A stretch of DNA of 64,000 nucleotides from Coenobita brevimanus (lineage: Eukaryota; Arthropoda; Malacostraca; Decapoda; Coenobitidae): contig CM064681.1 of NCBI GenBank assembly GCA_032717465.1, forward strand, positions 15,357,010-15,421,009. The letters run 5' to 3'. Shown here one piece after another: positions 1-11,025 of this stretch (its first letter is position 1; every line of letters starts with the position of its first letter). Made by a program: the position numbers and the translations under genes. A model generated the notes under the pieces. The model saw only the letters and a list, made by a program, of their open reading frames with translations, had not been told where the DNA came from and searched no databases.

Positions 1-608
1 TCTTGTATACAGCAGTCGGTGCTAACATACAACACCCCTGCCAATATATAATTAAACCACGCAGTACAACTATGCAAAAAAAATCATCACACCACAAACA
101 TTAATAACATCTCTTCAATAATATCCCACCTCCAGACATTCTTGCACTAACAGTGAAAGGACACTTACATACCCACTTCATGCGAAGGGCCATACAACAA
201 CTTGATCGACCACAGTGTTATAACCTCATCCCACCTCATGACGTTCAAGCATTAGAAGCATCCTCAGATAGATATAACTGAGTTCACTTACCTAGGATTA
301 GATCAGGACATCAACCAACCCTCCTAAATTATCATCTTAGATTTGGGTTGAGTGGAATCAAAGACTTATGCCCAGCTTCCAGAATAAAACCACACATCTT
401 GTTACACATAATGGAGCACTGTGCAGCACATGTCTCAGTAAGACGCAGACACAACAGCAACGGTGTGGGAACCTATGAGAAAACCTTCTAGGGCCGGTTG
501 CTTATCTGGAGTCGATGGTTCTTCTTGATCAGGCAGACCAGGGTTAACCAGCAACAGGAACGAGAACTCAACTTGGCAAATATGGCCTGGAGGGAAAAGA
601 TTATCTAA
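1..608 (+). pseudogene. 3' end of a decayed non-LTR retrotransposon reverse transcriptase
   Basis: This is the C-terminal part of a LINE polyprotein, cut by the window edge. The recognisable part, about 360-606, reads as a peptide with a Cys/His cluster of the kind found at LINE C-termini (a DLCP start, then HILLHIMEHCAAH), followed by VRRRHNSNGVGTYEK, an internal stop, and a final basic/aromatic block ending at a TAA near 606. The matching longer stretches at 16715-18021 and 38787-40104 include the upstream RT catalytic region. Upstream frames are broken by many stops, so it is dead. The clade cannot be fixed by eye. Confidence 0.6.
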
Positions 609-1117
609 AAAATAATTTTTTCATGTACTGTGTGGCTTACCGCAGGATAACTAACTGCATGACAGTAGGAAAAATTATGTAGCCTAAATGAGGCGTCACC
701 TTAATGACGACGTTGTTGTTATTGCTGGTGGTTGTGTTTTTGTTGTAATGGACCAAAGTGTACACCCAGTGTTTAGAAATTAAAATAATCGTAATAACTT
801 ACAATCTATCACCTTATTAGATCTGTAGGGGTTTAAGGCTAGGCTACTGAGTTCGGATACGGAAGGCTACAGTTACCAATACCTCGCCCTTGACTGGTGT
901 TATGAGAAAGAAAAAACAGTCATCCTTTACATGTAAACCTTTATGAGCGAAATCCGATTTTTGTGCCAAACCCAGTACAGCACCGTGAGTACATCTGGTA
1001 ATAACTGTGGTTAACTCTCAAATTTTAAATGAAATAATTGAGTACAAGATAATATTAATTTTGGTTTATCCAATGGTATCATTACATCTAATGAGTGGAT
1101 AGTGGGAGTCTCATCCT

Positions 1118-1166
1118 ACCACCATCATCATCATTATCATCTTCATCATCATTATCATTATATGAT
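1118..1166. repeat. Imperfect CAT trinucleotide repeat (copy A)
   Basis: Interrupted run of CAT/ATC triplets with ATT and TTC variants, also present in copies B and C. Confidence 0.8.
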
Positions 1167-1493
1167 GTTATATTAAATCATCCTATTTATCATCATAATA
1201 ACTACGCATAATCACCCAGACTCTGACTCAATAATGGTTAAAATTATATACTCATCATGTTGAGATTGAAAGATACGAAGGAAATCAGTTGCTAATGTCA
1301 GATCCAGCTGTAAAATGCCGCCTGTGTGCCCCCTTCCCCTTCCCCACTGCTCCTCCTTCTAGTCTTCATTAGCTGTTTCTTTTCCCTCCCCTCTTGCTTC
1401 TCCCCCATCTCTCCCTCACATAACAAAATAGGTTCGGCAATAAGAAAAAAAAGTTGATCTGCGCTGGGGCGTTGTGCCCATGATGGATACCGG

Positions 1494-1589
1494 TATATAA
1501 GGCACAGGGTTGAGCGCCTACTCCAGTGGTTGGTGAGGGTGCAAAGTGGGTGGAGTGTCTGGCAGTTGGATATCACTGTCAAGGTAAGG
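1494..1589 (+). promoter_or_regulatory. Candidate core promoter with short first exon and splice donor (copy A)
   Basis: A TATATAAG box begins at 1494. An initiator-like CTCCAGTGG has its A at 1525, 31 bases downstream, which is the standard TATA-to-start spacing for arthropod RNA polymerase II promoters. A strong donor, CAAG|GTAAGG, follows with exon end 1583, giving a predicted 59-nt first exon with no ATG, typical of a non-coding leader exon. The whole block recurs with only one or two changes at 18906 and 40990. No matching second exon or protein was found, so the product is unknown. It could belong to an old mobile element rather than a host gene. Confidence 0.5.
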
Positions 1590-2346
1590 CTTCACAACGA
1601 ACAACCAGTTACCAGTAATGTACAAAAATTAGACGAGCGGTGGCAAGATATGGCCAGTAAAAAAGTGTATTGATTTTAGAATCCTGTTTAATACTACTGG
1701 TCAACCTCCACTGTATAATAATTCATATTATAACTATGATAGCTGTTTTTCAAAACATTCCATCACAGAAAAAGATATTGTACATAAAAAATATCAAATC
1801 CTGCTGATACTGAAAGTACTGTTAATTACCATGCAATGATTGAATGTTTTAATGATGTATCAGTTACATGAAAGACTCTGTGTTAAAACAAATCACTGAC
1901 TGTACAAATTTTACACATACCAGAATAATTACTCACCCGTGACAGTTATATAATTTTAAGTATTCACATAAATTTTGTCAAAGAATTCAAAACACAACAT
2001 TCCGATCCGTACCACGATTTTTTTCCATATACAGTTTGCCTTCATAATTTATGGAATTATATTCACAATAAATTTTGAATTAAATTCCACCACCTGCACA
2101 GCACACACACAGGTACAGTTATAGCGTTTCTAAACATCATTTTTAAAAATCTTCTGGACTAAGTGTCTATTTTTCCGTCAAAATATTAATTCTTTCCCTC
2201 TGCTAATGACTGTTACTCCTTATACCTCATCAGTATCTTCTACCTTCATATTCTTTAAGATTTTTCACGACTTATTTTACTGCAGCCATTGTTACAATCA
2301 AAGGAATTTCATTCCACTGTTTTGCACCACCACATCTTGTAAATTT

Positions 2347-2350
<4 letters not shown>
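1590..2350. other. Non-coding AT-rich stretch after the candidate donor
   Basis: Follows the putative splice donor and would be intron if the promoter is real. No conserved open frame, RNA gene or repeat unit was seen, apart from near-identical copies in B and C. Confidence 0.5.

Positions 2351-2423
<73 letters not shown>
2351..2423. repeat. TG dinucleotide microsatellite (copy A)
   Basis: About 36 uninterrupted TG units. On the minus strand it is the CA tail that follows a LINE 3' end. Open frames with runs of Cys-Val or Thr-His here are artefacts. Confidence 0.98.
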
Positions 2424-2427
<4 letters not shown>

Positions 2428-2572
2428 GAACAAACCAGAGGCCAGGAGCCTACAAATTGTTTCTTCGAAGAAAAAAGAAAAACAAGATAACTGAGAGCCC
2501 GATAATTTCCAGATGCCTGGACACACTGCGTTTGAAAGACTGGAGATCATTGGCAGTAAGCAATACACAAAG
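2424..2572 (-). mobile_element. 5'-truncated 3' end of family 2 LINE (copy A)
   Basis: On the minus strand the segment encodes the last residues of the family 2 ORF (a YDLQSFK-type ending, then RHLE) and its 3' UTR. The same ending is seen in the longer family 2 copies at 10930 and 33077. The CA microsatellite at 2351-2423 sits where the LINE tail would be. Confidence 0.7.
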
Positions 2573-2574
2573 CT

Positions 2575-2728
2575 GAGAATAGCGCCGCTATTAGTAGCGG
2601 CGCTACTATTTTAATAGCGATGGTGGTAACGCCATTACTTTTTGTAGCCAGTAGCGGAACTGAGAGCGCCGCTACTTTTTTGGCCGTACTCACGCGTTAC
2701 CGCGCTCCTCGCTACTCACGCGACGAAT
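2575..2728. repeat. AGCGCCGCTA motif block, possible hAT-type transposon end (copy A)
   Basis: Contains repeated GTAGCGGCGCTAC/AGCGCCGCTAC palindromic motifs alternating with ACTTTTT runs and AGTAACGCCA variants. This style of degenerate repeated motif is known at the ends of many hAT transposons. No transposase, clear TIR pair or 8-bp target duplication was found, so the assignment is inference. Confidence 0.4.
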
Positions 2729-2732
2729 ACAC

Positions 2733-2797
<65 letters not shown>
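2729..2797. repeat. AC dinucleotide microsatellite (copy A)
   Basis: About 34 AC units with one GC interruption. It lies 305 bases from the TG tract at 2351-2423 in the opposite sense, so the two can pair. Confidence 0.98.
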
Positions 2798-2798
<1 letters not shown>

Positions 2799-3966
2799 CT
2801 AACTATCCCCGTCTCTAACTCCCGCTCTCTTCCTCACTCTCTCAGACTAATTCTTACTCACTGCGTTAGTATTTCGTAACAGTATGTTACTTTCAGTTTA
2901 AAGTAGTGGGAAAAACATTGCTGTTGTATAAATAGCCTTTAAAAGAAAGCTCCTGTTCATTTTTAGTTTCGTTTTCGTACATATCTTAAATAGGTATCAT
3001 TGAAAATATAATAAATCTGTATATTATGTATCAATGGTAGGCCACATTTTTTGCCTTTTATTTAAGTATTTTACTTTCAGTAGGCATACTAGGTAACAAT
3101 GTAAAAGAACATTTGCTACATTATGCAGTAAATACCCGGTAGCTTTTTCCTGTACCTTCAGCTCTAAGCTTCATTAAAGTGACACCGACATGTGTATGAT
3201 GTTTCTTTTATTTTCAGTATAAGTATATTGACACTACTGGTACACAACATAACCACTCAGACTGACTAATATTATCAAGAGAGTATATAGTGTATTGCTA
3301 TATCACAGATATTTGTTAACCTTTTCTTCGTGGTTTGAACCATATGATAGTGCCATTCTATAAGGTTTGTTTTTGACAGGTTTCATTACACACCGGCGGT
3401 GCACGTGGCACGTGACACGCGCCAAGTGCAGCATGTCGAAAAACATCAAAAGAGGGCCATAGGCAAGACAGTTTGTCGTAAAGGCATAAAACTTGGTAGG
3501 TAGATGGCCATCAATATACTTTAGGCATCCTCTGGGTGTAAGGCGACATTTCAATGCTTTTGAATTTAAATGGCCTCGCTCATACCTCGCCGACAAAGGC
3601 GTTGGCTGGTAATAATGACCGACATGGGTTCTGTAAGTCCATAAAAACCATCTATGGGCAACCAAATACAACATAATCGCTATTTGATCAGCCAGAGAAA
3701 AGCTCCTTAACCCCCACCATCCTAATTCTTATCAACCTGATTACCTTCTCTGAGTCGTTGTTTTAGGACTTTTTTTTTTTTAATATTGAGTTCATTTTTT
3801 TTTCTTCATCAGATCAAGTGTTTCTGAGCTGGAACTTTTTATCACACTCGTCTTTTTGTAATTAACACCTCTTGGATGGGTGTGAGGGCTGTGATAATTC
3901 ACCAGCACCGTGGGAGATAGACGGGTGTGAATCCGCCATTGCTGGGCTACAAACGAGAACTGAATT
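2798..3966. other. Non-coding stretch, no gene seen (copy A)
   Basis: AT-rich sequence with an AATAAA-like hexamer near 3011. An open minus-strand frame of 123 codons at 3303-3674 is kept in copy B, but the A/B differences in it that I read all change the amino acid, so I see no sign of coding constraint. Confidence 0.5.
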
Positions 3967-4080
3967 ACTAAATATGCGGTATTTGGCAACTGCGGTGTGG
4001 TAGGGCTTGGCAACAGCTCCTGGTGGCATAAAGGAGACGTAATGTTCCCATGGAAACCATTGGCACTTCCTTGTGCTTGA
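3967..4080. repeat. Partial 186-bp satellite unit, left of LINE-1 family copy A
   Basis: Starts at ACTAAATATGCGG and ends in TCCTTGTGCTTGA (4068-4080), the left copy of the 13-bp target-site duplication of the LINE that follows. The rest of the interrupted satellite continues at 9830. Confidence 0.85.
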
Positions 4081-4171
4081 CCCCCCTGTGGGGGGTCACC
4101 TTGACGTGGTGGCAGGGCTTGAAGCGTGGCTGGCAGTGCCACCTACTTTAGAGGCATGCCTACCTTTGTTT

Positions 4172-5953
4172 GATTCGGCCTCCCCTGCCTTGCCTCCCCA
4201 GTCCAGTGGCTCCCATAACAAGGGTCGCAGGCGGGGGACAAGAAGTGTACCCGGTCTTCAGGGCCCTCATGAGCGAGACTCAGATAATTTTTTGGTTCCT
4301 TCTCCTGCGCTTTTTGTCAAGTTCATAGTTGTTCGTGGCCCTTCTGGGGTGGACCTCCAAAGGTGTGATATTTTTTGCACACGTCACGAACTTCTTGCTG
4401 CTTGTGGTGCCACCCTTGAAGTGGCTCCACAGGCTGATAGCAGTTTGTTGGTGGACGTTTCCGACCCTTCTCAGAGTGCAGCCATTCTATCTCTGTCAAT
4501 GCTTTCCGGTCAGTCTGTTATATGTTCCCCCCATGCTTCATTGAATTATTCTCGTGGCGTTGTGTATGCTAAAGAATTGCTGATTTACGATGAGGCACGC
4601 CTTGTTGAAGAGTTGTGAGCCTAGAATGTGATAAAGGTTGAGAGGATTAAAAAGAAGATGAATGGTGACCTTGTGCCAACTCCATCCTTGATTGTGACTT
4701 TCGATTCATTGAGCCTCCCTGCTGTTCTTAATGCTGCATGGTACCAGTACAGAGTTAGGCCCCATGTCCCTATGCCTCGTAAATGCTTCCACTGTCAGCG
4801 CTTGGGTCATATTGGTCGAACTTGTAGTCGCCTTGCCCTGGGTCTTCCAGCAGTCTGTGTGTCGTGTGGTTTAGATGTTCACTAGGGTATGGAATGCCCT
4901 GGTCCTGTATCTTGTGTCAGTTGTGGTGGTGAGCATGCTGCTTCTTCTAAATCTTGTGATCATTACAAAATGGAACATGAAATTCTGTCTCTCAGAGCCA
5001 TGGAGAAGCTGAGTTTTACCGAAGCTAAGGACCGTGTCGTGTCTATGTATGTCTGCCCAGGTGTGTCCTCTGCTTCTACTCTTTCTAGGTCAAAGCCTGC
5101 TGTGCGCCGTCACGGAGCCTGTGCTCCATCCTCCTCGTCCCTTATCAGATACTGGACGTACTACTTCTCCTCCTCGTGGTCTCCCAAGGATTCCGGTACT
5201 TTTGCAGTCTGCATCTCATCCGGCTGGTGCTCCTGTACAAGCTGCTACTCCTGTGTCAGTTGGTACTACTGTACCGGCTGACACTCCTGTATCGGCTGCT
5301 ACTCCCGCACCAGCCGCTGCTCTTGTACTATCTGCTCACTCTGCTACTGATGTTCAGTCTTCTCTACAGTGTGCCTCTACAATTTCTAGTATTTCGAGTT
5401 TTCGTGTAGAGATCGAGGTTGCATTTGCAAACCTCAAACAGGTGAGAAGTGAGGAGTTTTTGGGCGACTCCCCTCCTTCTAAGGTTCAAACTTTTGTACT
5501 GCATAAGGATTCTGAGGGGGCTTTACGCTCGACAACCCAGCCAGTGGTAGCGTCTAAGTCGGTCGGTCTTCGTGATGGTCTATCTAGGATTCCAGTCCCT
5601 GCCTCATGCTTAGGTGTGGCGGGGTCTAGGTCTTTAGATATTCAAAAGCCTTGGTCACTTGTTACCTCTGATCCGGCACCCAGCAGCCAACCTTTGATTG
5701 ATTCGGTGGGGCAGGATTTGGTTCGCCGCAAGGTGCCAGCCGGACCCCCACGTGGGCGTGCGGACGGGGGAGTGAATCTTCCAGGAAGGTCTCTGTGCTT
5801 CGGGCTCATCCTGACGATGGGCGGGACATGTCTCAGGGTAAAGGTCCTTCCACCCATGGAAACTCTAAATCCTTATTGTCTTGGTTGGTGAGGCAGAGCT
5901 CCACACCTAGGAAGAAGGGCTTTCACACCCTTCCCAATGAGGTTGCTACATAG
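4172..5953 (+). pseudogene. LINE-1 family ORF1 (Gag-like, three zinc knuckles), copy A
   Basis: ORF1 proteins of these elements bind the element RNA in a ribonucleoprotein. Three Cys/His knuckles are visible between about 4780 and 4975: CFHCQRLGHIGRTC (CX2CX4HX4C), a second CX2CX4H motif starting CVSCGLDVH, and CVSCGGEHAASSKSC. Downstream is a Pro/Ala/Thr/Val-rich linker. The start codon and N-terminus are removed by the 597-bp deletion. In-frame stops lie near 4618 and 4885, and frames shift after about 5100. The frame that survives at the 3' end stops at TAG 5951-5953, 41 bases before the ORF2 start. Confidence 0.8.
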
Positions 5954-5994
5954 CCTTGGTGTTTCTCAATTCATATTATTTAACACTAATCAAT

Positions 5995-8900
5995 ATGGCT
6001 CAATCAGTACCAATTGTCTTCAGTGGAATTGTAGAGGTGCCATGGCAAATTGGGAGGAATTGCAGTTATTACTGTCTGCTCTGAGCCCACTATGTGTCTG
6101 TCTCCAGGAGACATTGGTGTGGGATAGACCAATTCCTTCTATCAGGGGGTTTGAGGTCTTCCATGTGTCTCCTCCTGGTGGTCACAGTGGTGGATGTGCC
6201 ATTTTGTGCCGATCTGATGTCCCCTTTATTTCCTTTGCATTGCAGTCTCCCCTTCAAGTTCTAGCAGTACAGATGCACGTTGGGAGGTGCTATACCATCT
6301 GTTGTCTGTACCTTCCACCTTCCATTTCTGTTATGTGTGCTCATCTGGAAACCCTTATCAGTCAACTTCCACTTCCTTTTCTACTCCTTGGTGACCTTAA
6401 TGGATGCCATTTTTTGTGGGGTGACTCACTTTCCAATTCCCAAGGTGATCTTGCTTCTTTGGTTGGGGATTGAGATTTGGTTGTCCTAAACGATGGGAGG
6501 CCGACCCATTTTCATGTTCAGACTGGCACATATTCTGTCATTGACCTTACCATCTCCTCCTCTGATTGTGCACTTGATTTTTCTTGGGAGGTTTTAGATG
6601 ATTTGCATGGTAGTGACCATTATCCTGTGTTGGTCCAGAGTACTCCCTCTGTTCCTGCAGTCCGTATGTCATGCTGGCGTCTGGATAGGGCTGATTGGTC
6701 CCTCTTTGAGAAACTATGTGTATTTGCTTACAAGGTTACTGATTTTTCAACTATCGATGCTGCTGGACGTTATTTTACTCTGACTCTTTTCTCAGGAGGG
6801 GTTCATTCCCTCCCATGGACTTACGGTGTTTTTTCCCAGAGACCTGTGTCATGGTGGAATGATGACTGCTCTATAGCAATAGGAGCTTAAAAAGTGTCTG
6901 CCCGTCAGTATTTTTCCAACCGTGATGTTGTTTTTCAAAAAATCCAGTTTTGCAAAGCACATGCTCACTATCGATGGGTCATGAAGAATGCTCGCTGTAA
7001 CTTGTGGAGGTCGTATGTTTCTACAGTTACATCCTCTACTCCAATGCCTATGGTGTGGAAAAAGGTACACAAGATTTCTGGAAGGTTCCCCCCTCCCTCC
7101 CCACCAGTGTTGCAACTTCATGGAAATCTTGTATCTGCACCAGATGCAGTAGCCTCTGCTCTTGCAAATCAGTTTTGTGCTGTCTCAAAAAAGGATCCTT
7201 CTAAGCCATATGCTAGCTTTTGTAGAAATCAGAAGAGGCTGGGTCATGATTTTCACTCTTGTGGAAGAGCCATATAATTTAGACTTCATCCTCCGTGAGC
7301 TGCATGCTGCCCTCTCAGAGTGTGGTGACACTGCTCCTGGGCATGACGACATTCCATATGCTCTGCTCCGTCATCTGCCAACTAAATCAATACAGTTTTT
7401 ATTAGACCTTTTTAACAAGGTATGGAGTGAGGACTTTCTTCCCAAGAGTTGCAAGTTGGGTATTTTCCTCCTGGTATGGACACCTCCCATGTCTCGAACT
7501 ATTGCCCTATCACTTTAACATCATGCTTGTGCAAGCTATTTGAAAAGATGGTCAATGTCAGGCTTGTGTGGATTCTAGAGAAAGGTTTCTATCTCTCTCC
7601 TTCGCAGAGTGGCTTTCGTAAATTATGGTGTACTTCAGACAACTTTATGATTCTCGAAGCATCTATCTGTGAAGCTTTTGCCTGTAAACAACATTTTGTG
7701 GCTGTGTTCTTTGATCTTGAGAAGGCTTATGATACTGCCTGGCACCATAGCATCCTGCAACAACTTCATGCCTTTGGTTTACGTGGTCGCCTGCCTGTGT
7801 TGCTTGGAGACTTCTTGACTGATCGTGTGTTTCGAGTCCGTGTGGGTTCTACCCTCTTTGCACCACTATGCCAGGAGTAAGGTGTCCCTAGGGGAGTATC
7901 CTAAGTGTTTCTGTTTGCGTTGGCCATTAAAGGTATTCTTGACATTGTGCCTGCTGGTGTATCCTCATCCCTTTATGTGGATGATTTAGCTATATGGTTT
8001 TCTAGCTCCCGCATGCCTGCTATTGAGCGGCATATGCAACTTGCCTTGGACAAGATTTCTGCTTGGGCCACATCCAAGGGTTTTTGGTTTTCCCCTTCTA
8101 AGACTATGGCTATGCACTTCTGTAGGATGAGAGGGGTACACCTGGACCGTGATCTCCAGCTTTGTGGCAGGAAACTCCGTTGTGTGGCAGAGACAAAATT
8201 CTTGGGCCTGACGTTTGACTGCCGTTTGACTTAGGTTTCACATTTGGCAAATCTTAAAGCATCATGTATGAAGACTCTCAATCTTTTGAGGGTTCTGTCC
8301 CATACATCGTGGGGTGCAGATCAGAGGACACTCTTGCATTTACTTCAGGATTTGGAACCTCCAAGCTGTGATATGGCTGTGAGGTCTACTCCTCTGCCAC
8401 AGAGTCCAGGCTAAAAACTCTAGATGCTGTCTATCATGCTTGTCTTCGCCTTGCAACTGGAGCTTTTCGGCCATCTCCGATTCTCTGCTTATTAGTGGAA
8501 GCTGGTTTGCCTCCCTTAGATCTACTGCGTCAATCTGTTACAGCACAGTGCTGGCTCCGGATTCGTCGCCATCCAGACTCATTTGTCTGTGAGTGTGTGA
8601 TGCGACAGTCCTGTTTTTTATGATATAGTAGACACCCTCGCATGCCTCGTCCATTTGCTTATACGGTTTGGGATATCATGGAGGAGTTTGCTTTGTCGAC
8701 AGTACCTGGCAGTCCCGTTTGGATCCCAAGAGTTGCGCCATGCTCAAGGTAAATTTCTGCAGGTTTCTTGCAGGCTCAAAGGATTCTGTCACTCCTCAGT
8801 GTCTTTTAGAGTTATTTTTAGAACAATTCTTTTAGTCATGGCGGTTCTGTGCCTGTGTATACCGTTGGCTCTAAATCCACCTCTGGTGTTGGTTTTGGAG

Positions 8901-9669
8901 TGGTGTTCCCTAATTTTAGTCATGGAGGTAGTCTTCCTTTGGCTTCCTTGGTTTTTACTGAAGAGTTATCAGATATCGTTTTAGCCCTGAAGTTGGTGTT
9001 TGTTCACCCTAGCAATTTTTAGTGACTCTCAAGGGGCGCTTTCGGCCCTGGACTCTTTTAACTCTTCCCATCCTATAGTTTTAGCTATTCTGGAGTGGCT
9101 GTTCCTCATTCGTCGTCGGGGAAAGAGAGTGGATTTCTGCTGGGTTCCCTCACATGTTGGTGTCATAGGTAATGAAAGGGTAAATGCACTGGCTAAGGCT
9201 GCAGCTTTGCGACCTGTACGTGCTCCTTGTCATCTACTTGCCAGTGATTTATGCTCTCCCCTAATTATCTGCTGTTCGTGCTTGTTGGCAGTTGAGGTGG
9301 GATAGCGTTCCTGTTAGCAAGTTAAAGGAAGTCACGAAGTTCGTTTCTCAGAGAGTTTGTTTTACAATGGTTCATAAGTTAGAGACTGTTCTGGGTCGCC
9401 TTTGCATTGGACGTACCAAGCTCACACATGAGTTCCTCATGTGTGGAGGTGTGCAGCCATTCTGTGATGACTGTTTGGTTCCCCTTACTGTCAGGGACTT
9501 GCTGGTTGAGTGTCCCAGTTTGGGCGACTTATGTCAGAGCCTGCTATGCAGGCACCGAGGGGAGGGTGGTGTTTACTGTCCCTCTTTGATGCTTGAGGGA
9601 GAGCCTGGTACCACTGGGGATGATGTGTTTTTATTTCTGAAGGAGGCTGGCCTCCTTCACCTTTTATGA
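5995..9669 (+). pseudogene. LINE-1 family ORF2 (endonuclease, reverse transcriptase, RNase H), copy A
   Basis: ATG at 5995 corresponds to the start in copies B and C, but a one-base loss near 6017 shifts frame at once. The APE-type endonuclease shows WNCRG, LLGDLNG and SDHYPVL (about 6020-6640). The reverse transcriptase shows FFDLEKAYDTAW and the catalytic YVDD at about 7973. RNase H shows FSDSQGA and VPSHVGVIGNERV. The C-terminus has a Cys/His cluster (CGGVQPFCDDC). RNase H has lost two catalytic Asp: YTDGS reads YTVGS (8864) and NERVD reads NERVN. Stops at 7878-7880 and 8232-8234 are shared with copy B but not with the copy at 49904. Dead. Confidence 0.9.
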
Positions 9670-9829
9670 CTCCATTGTTTTTATTTTGATCTCTAGTTTT
9701 TAATATGTAGTTTTGCTTTTTAATGTTTTTATGTTTTTATTGCTTATATTTTTTGCTTATACGGCACCATATGACCTTGTTCTTGAGGTGCCATGTGTTC
9801 TGTCAATCAATCAATCAATCAATCAATCA

Positions 9830-10125
9830 TCCTTGTGCTTGATATTAAGGCGCAGAGATCCATTGCCTCAGATGAGACCATCAGCATGGCCAGGGGTGGC
9901 CTGCATATCTGAGTAACTAAATATGCGGTATTTGGCAGCTGCGATGTGGCAGGGTTTGGCAACAGTTTGGTGGCATAGAGGGAGAGTCAGGGTTCCCATG
10001 GAAACCACTGACAGTTCCTTGTGCTTGAATTTTTGGTGTAGAGACCCATTGCCTCATATGAGGTGATCAGTGTGGTCAGCGGTGGCCTGCACATCGCCTC
10101 ATATGAGGTATTGAGCACAGTGGGG
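9830..10125. repeat. 186-bp satellite units right of LINE-1 family copy A
   Basis: The 13-bp word TCCTTGTGCTTGA recurs at 9830 and 10016, giving a 186-bp period, with a partial third unit to about 10125. Internally, CATATGAGGT-type words also repeat. The same unit is split by the LINE at 4080. Confidence 0.85.
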
Positions 10126-10178
10126 GTTAAATACAAGAAATCAGTCCAAGAAAGGTGGGCACAACTCTAGTCCAATCA

Positions 10179-10562
10179 TTACAAAGTATAACAAAGGTCT
10201 TGAATAAATATTCTGTAATGTGTAACCTTGCCACAGCCTATATGTTCAACATGATCATGTACACTGCCACTGAGATGAACATTTCTGTCCATAAAATATT
10301 GCATCTGTGCCTGTAAGTGCATCATCATGGCCCAGTATCCTAGGGTACAGTGTGTAACACGAGGAGCTGTGTGACCCATTTCTCCCATCACTGTAAGGGA
10401 CAGGTTCAGCACTTCATGACGAAGGAAATGCTGACACTGGAGTAGATGGACAAGTGTGGTGATATGATAGCTACCACTGCCCACTCTGGTGACATGGCAC
10501 CTAGCAACAAGGTCAGCTGAATCATGAGAGTCACAGACAAGTGCATCATTAAACACTGACAA
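10179..10562 (-). CDS. Unrecognised open frame, 127 codons (copy A)
   Basis: A minus-strand open frame rich in His, Cys and Met (for example LLQCQHFLRHEVLNLSL). Its counterpart in copy B at 32281-32709 is also uninterrupted. I do not recognise a family. The usual initiator is absent (the frame opens through a TTG). The few A/B differences I could read (His/Arg, Leu/Val, Gly/Glu) are all non-synonymous, so purifying selection is not supported. It may be an exon relic, part of an unknown mobile element, or chance. Confidence 0.15.
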   Translation of the reverse strand: MSVFNDALVCDSHDSADLVARCHVTRVGSGSYHITTLVHLLQCQHFLRHEVLNLSLTVMGEMGHTAPRVTHCTLGYWAMMMHLQAQMQYFMDRNVHLSGSVHDHVEHIGCGKVTHYRIFIQDLCYTL

Positions 10563-11025
10563 ATCTATCAGTTTCTTTAAACAGTGACAAATCTATCAGT
10601 TTCTTTAATCCCATTGCTCCCAGCATCCTCAATATAGGCTGGAACTGTGCATTTTCAAAATATTATAAAGAAGGGAACCCTGAGTTAGGGACCTATGAGC
10701 TTTGCGACTATGAGCTGACAAGCGGAGGTCGGTACACCTAGCATCCTTTCAACAAAATCCCTTCCACAAGAACTCTGGGAGCTAAGGGGTTAAGACTGAT
10801 GTAGGCATCAGCTCCACCTACAACATGAATTTGATTGGCATGATTGACATGCAGATGGGTAGTGTCTGAGTGTGTCAGAAAAACTGCCCTGATACTCTTC
10901 CTTCAACTGATCAACATCACAGAGCTAAGTTTTTTTTTTTTTTATGTGAGGAAGAACGAACCAAAGGCAACGAACTCGCAAAACTTTTCCTTCCAAGAGA
11001 ATAGCAATACAAGAGAGAGCCAAAT

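Larger units (their letters stand above)
4081..9829 (+). mobile_element. LINE-1 family copy A: I-group-type non-LTR retrotransposon with RNase H
   Basis: Non-LTR retrotransposon of about 5.75 kb flanked by the 13-bp duplication TCCTTGTGCTTGA (4068-4080 and 9830-9842). It ends in a TCAA tetranucleotide tail. ORF1 has zinc knuckles; ORF2 has APE endonuclease, reverse transcriptase and RNase H. That combination with RNase H is known from the I superfamily (I, Nimb, Ingi, Loa, R1 and relatives). The exact clade is not decided. Compared with copy B, 597 bp are missing at 4169/4172 (B 25727-26323), taking the 3' part of the 5' UTR and the start of ORF1. Many stops and frameshifts make it inactive. 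Confidence 0.9.

Noticed and set aside
1298..1582. 94-codon minus-strand frame conserved in three copies
   Set aside because: It lies antisense over the promoter module, has low-complexity Glu/Lys/Arg sequence and no recognisable domain; conservation follows from the duplication.
2206..2576. Cys-Val and Thr-His frames through microsatellites
   Set aside because: Pure TG or AC repeat translation.
3303..3674. 123-codon minus-strand frame, also in copy B
   Set aside because: The A/B differences I read are non-synonymous; no domain.
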